Shown here in pieces: positions 56,736 to 57,493 of a stretch of 57,493 bases of DNA. Position numbers and translations under genes: made by a program. Each line of letters starts with the position of its first letter. The first letter of the stretch is position 1. Source of the stretch: Mastigamoeba balamuthi (Eukaryota > Evosea > Mastigamoebida > Mastigamoebidae); NCBI GenBank assembly GCA_902651635.1, contig CACRSC010000037.1, positions 239,504-296,996 on the forward strand. The letters are read 5' to 3'. Under the pieces are notes generated by a model. That model made no database searches. It saw only the letters and a program-made list of their open reading frames with translations, and was not told the DNA's origin.

Positions 56736-57493
56736 TCACAGCAGCTGGCCCTCCCAGTAGCGCTGGTTCTCAGCGAGCTGGGCCATGATGTCCGGGATGG
56801 CGTGGAAGTCGTTGTAGGCCTGGAACATGGGCACGCAGACGAACTTGAGGAAGTTGGCCTGCAGCTTGGCCAGGCACGCGTCCCCCCGGTCCATGTGCGC
56901 CGACACGGGCAGCCCCAGCGCCCTCTCCTCGTCGCCCTGCGCCAGGAACTCCTCCTGCACTCGTCTCGCCCACTCGACGACCACTGGATGGGACCGCGCG
57001 CTGTTGGAGGTGTCGGCCAGCTTCATGAGCATCTTCATCGCCGAGAACTTGGCCTCTGTGTTGAGCGCCGACCCGCCCGTGGCCGTGGCTGTCAGAGACC
57101 TGAACTCGCTTACAACCTGGGTGTGCTGGTCCATGTCGGTGGCCATGATCAGCCCGATGATGTTCTTCCTCAGGGCCGCGTACGAGGCCCCGTCCAGCCT
57201 GTCCAGGAGGCGGTGGACGCGCATGACGCGGAAGGCTGTGGCGGCGTGGTGGTTCTCGAGGACGCTGGCGTCGTTGTAGAGGAGGGCGAGGTCCGTGCGG
57301 GCAGCCGTCTGGAAGTGGTTGTTCCTGCCCGGGTGCCCCACGTCGTGCACGACGCACGCCAGCACCAGCGACACGCTCTCCAGGGGGCTCAGCGCCAGCG
57401 CAGACCCGCCCAGCAGCGCCACCATCGCCTGCGTGACGTCTGCGGCGTGCGTGGCGTTGTGGTAGGGGTTCTCCTCCCGGTACAGCCCCTCGA
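56736..57493 (-). CDS. Receptor-type class I cyclic-nucleotide phosphodiesterase 4 (partial, N-terminus beyond right edge)
   Basis: Only the catalytic part of the last exon is in the window: from the edge through HNATHAADV, VVHDVGHPGRNN, MKLADTSN and LQANFLKFVCVP to the stop at 56736. It is highly similar to copies 1-3, with local differences (DMDQHTQVVSEF; SNSARSHPVVV). The metal-binding residues and Gln are kept, so it is likely active. Whether the sensor and TM part is present cannot be seen. Orientation is opposite to the tandem trio. Confidence 0.85.
   Translation of the reverse strand, partial: EGLYREENPYHNATHAADVTQAMVALLGGSALALSPLESVSLVLACVVHDVGHPGRNNHFQTAARTDLALLYNDASVLENHHAATAFRVMRVHRLLDRLDGASYAALRKNIIGLIMATDMDQHTQVVSEFRSLTATATGGSALNTEAKFSAMKMLMKLADTSNSARSHPVVVEWARRVQEEFLAQGDEERALGLPVSAHMDRGDACLAKLQANFLKFVCVPMFQAYNDFHAIPDIMAQLAENQRYWEGQLL

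Overview
The window is nuclear DNA of a GC-rich, gene-dense unicellular eukaryote. Nearly every gene is cut by short introns (about 45-160 nt, a few larger), and the products are eukaryotic: histone H4, calmodulin, PIG-U, WDR13, TTC39, a DDX21-type nucleolar helicase, Cut8/Sts1 and a Mei2-type RRM. A free-living protist is likely; an amoebozoan-like lineage is only a guess. Gene models below were built by joining exons whose splice phases agree and whose junctions restore family motifs. They have not been tested with transcripts.

Layout. 1-7.3 kb: TTC39-like (-, runs off the left edge), 3-hydroxyisobutyrate dehydrogenase family (-), calmodulin (+), PIG-U (-), a small BFD-like [2Fe-2S] protein (-). 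8.0-11.6 kb: one phase-consistent model (-) joining a VIT domain to a Mei2-type RRM. 12.0-21.8 kb: three tandem (+) genes for membrane receptors with an N-terminal Cache-type sensor, a second TM and a class I cyclic-nucleotide phosphodiesterase (PDE) domain. A fourth copy (-) runs off the right edge. 22.4-25.8 kb: a decayed copy of a receptor whose intact paralogue lies at 35.3-39.5 kb. The intact one has two Venus-flytrap ligand domains, a TM and a kinase-homology domain lacking the catalytic Asp. 26-29 kb: unidentified ORFs and an inverted duplication. 29.1-31.8 kb: WDR13. 31.8-35.2 kb: an AT-rich island with no convincing gene. 39.5-41.5 kb: unresolved. 41.5-44.6 kb: DDX21-like helicase. 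46.0-46.4 kb: histone H4. 47.1-50.3 kb: intron-bearing penicillin-acylase-family hydrolase. 50.7-52.2 and 54.9-56.5 kb: two Cut8/Sts1-like paralogues flanking a 263-270 bp inverted repeat.

Themes. Cyclic-nucleotide turnover coupled to extracellular sensing is heavily represented (four receptor-PDEs, two flytrap receptors, calmodulin). Splicing signals look unusual: most donors read GTGCG(C/T), several introns begin with GC (often GCACG), and many introns and spacers carry the palindrome TCAATTGA. Three introns or gene ends carry tRNA T-arm/B-box-like sequences.
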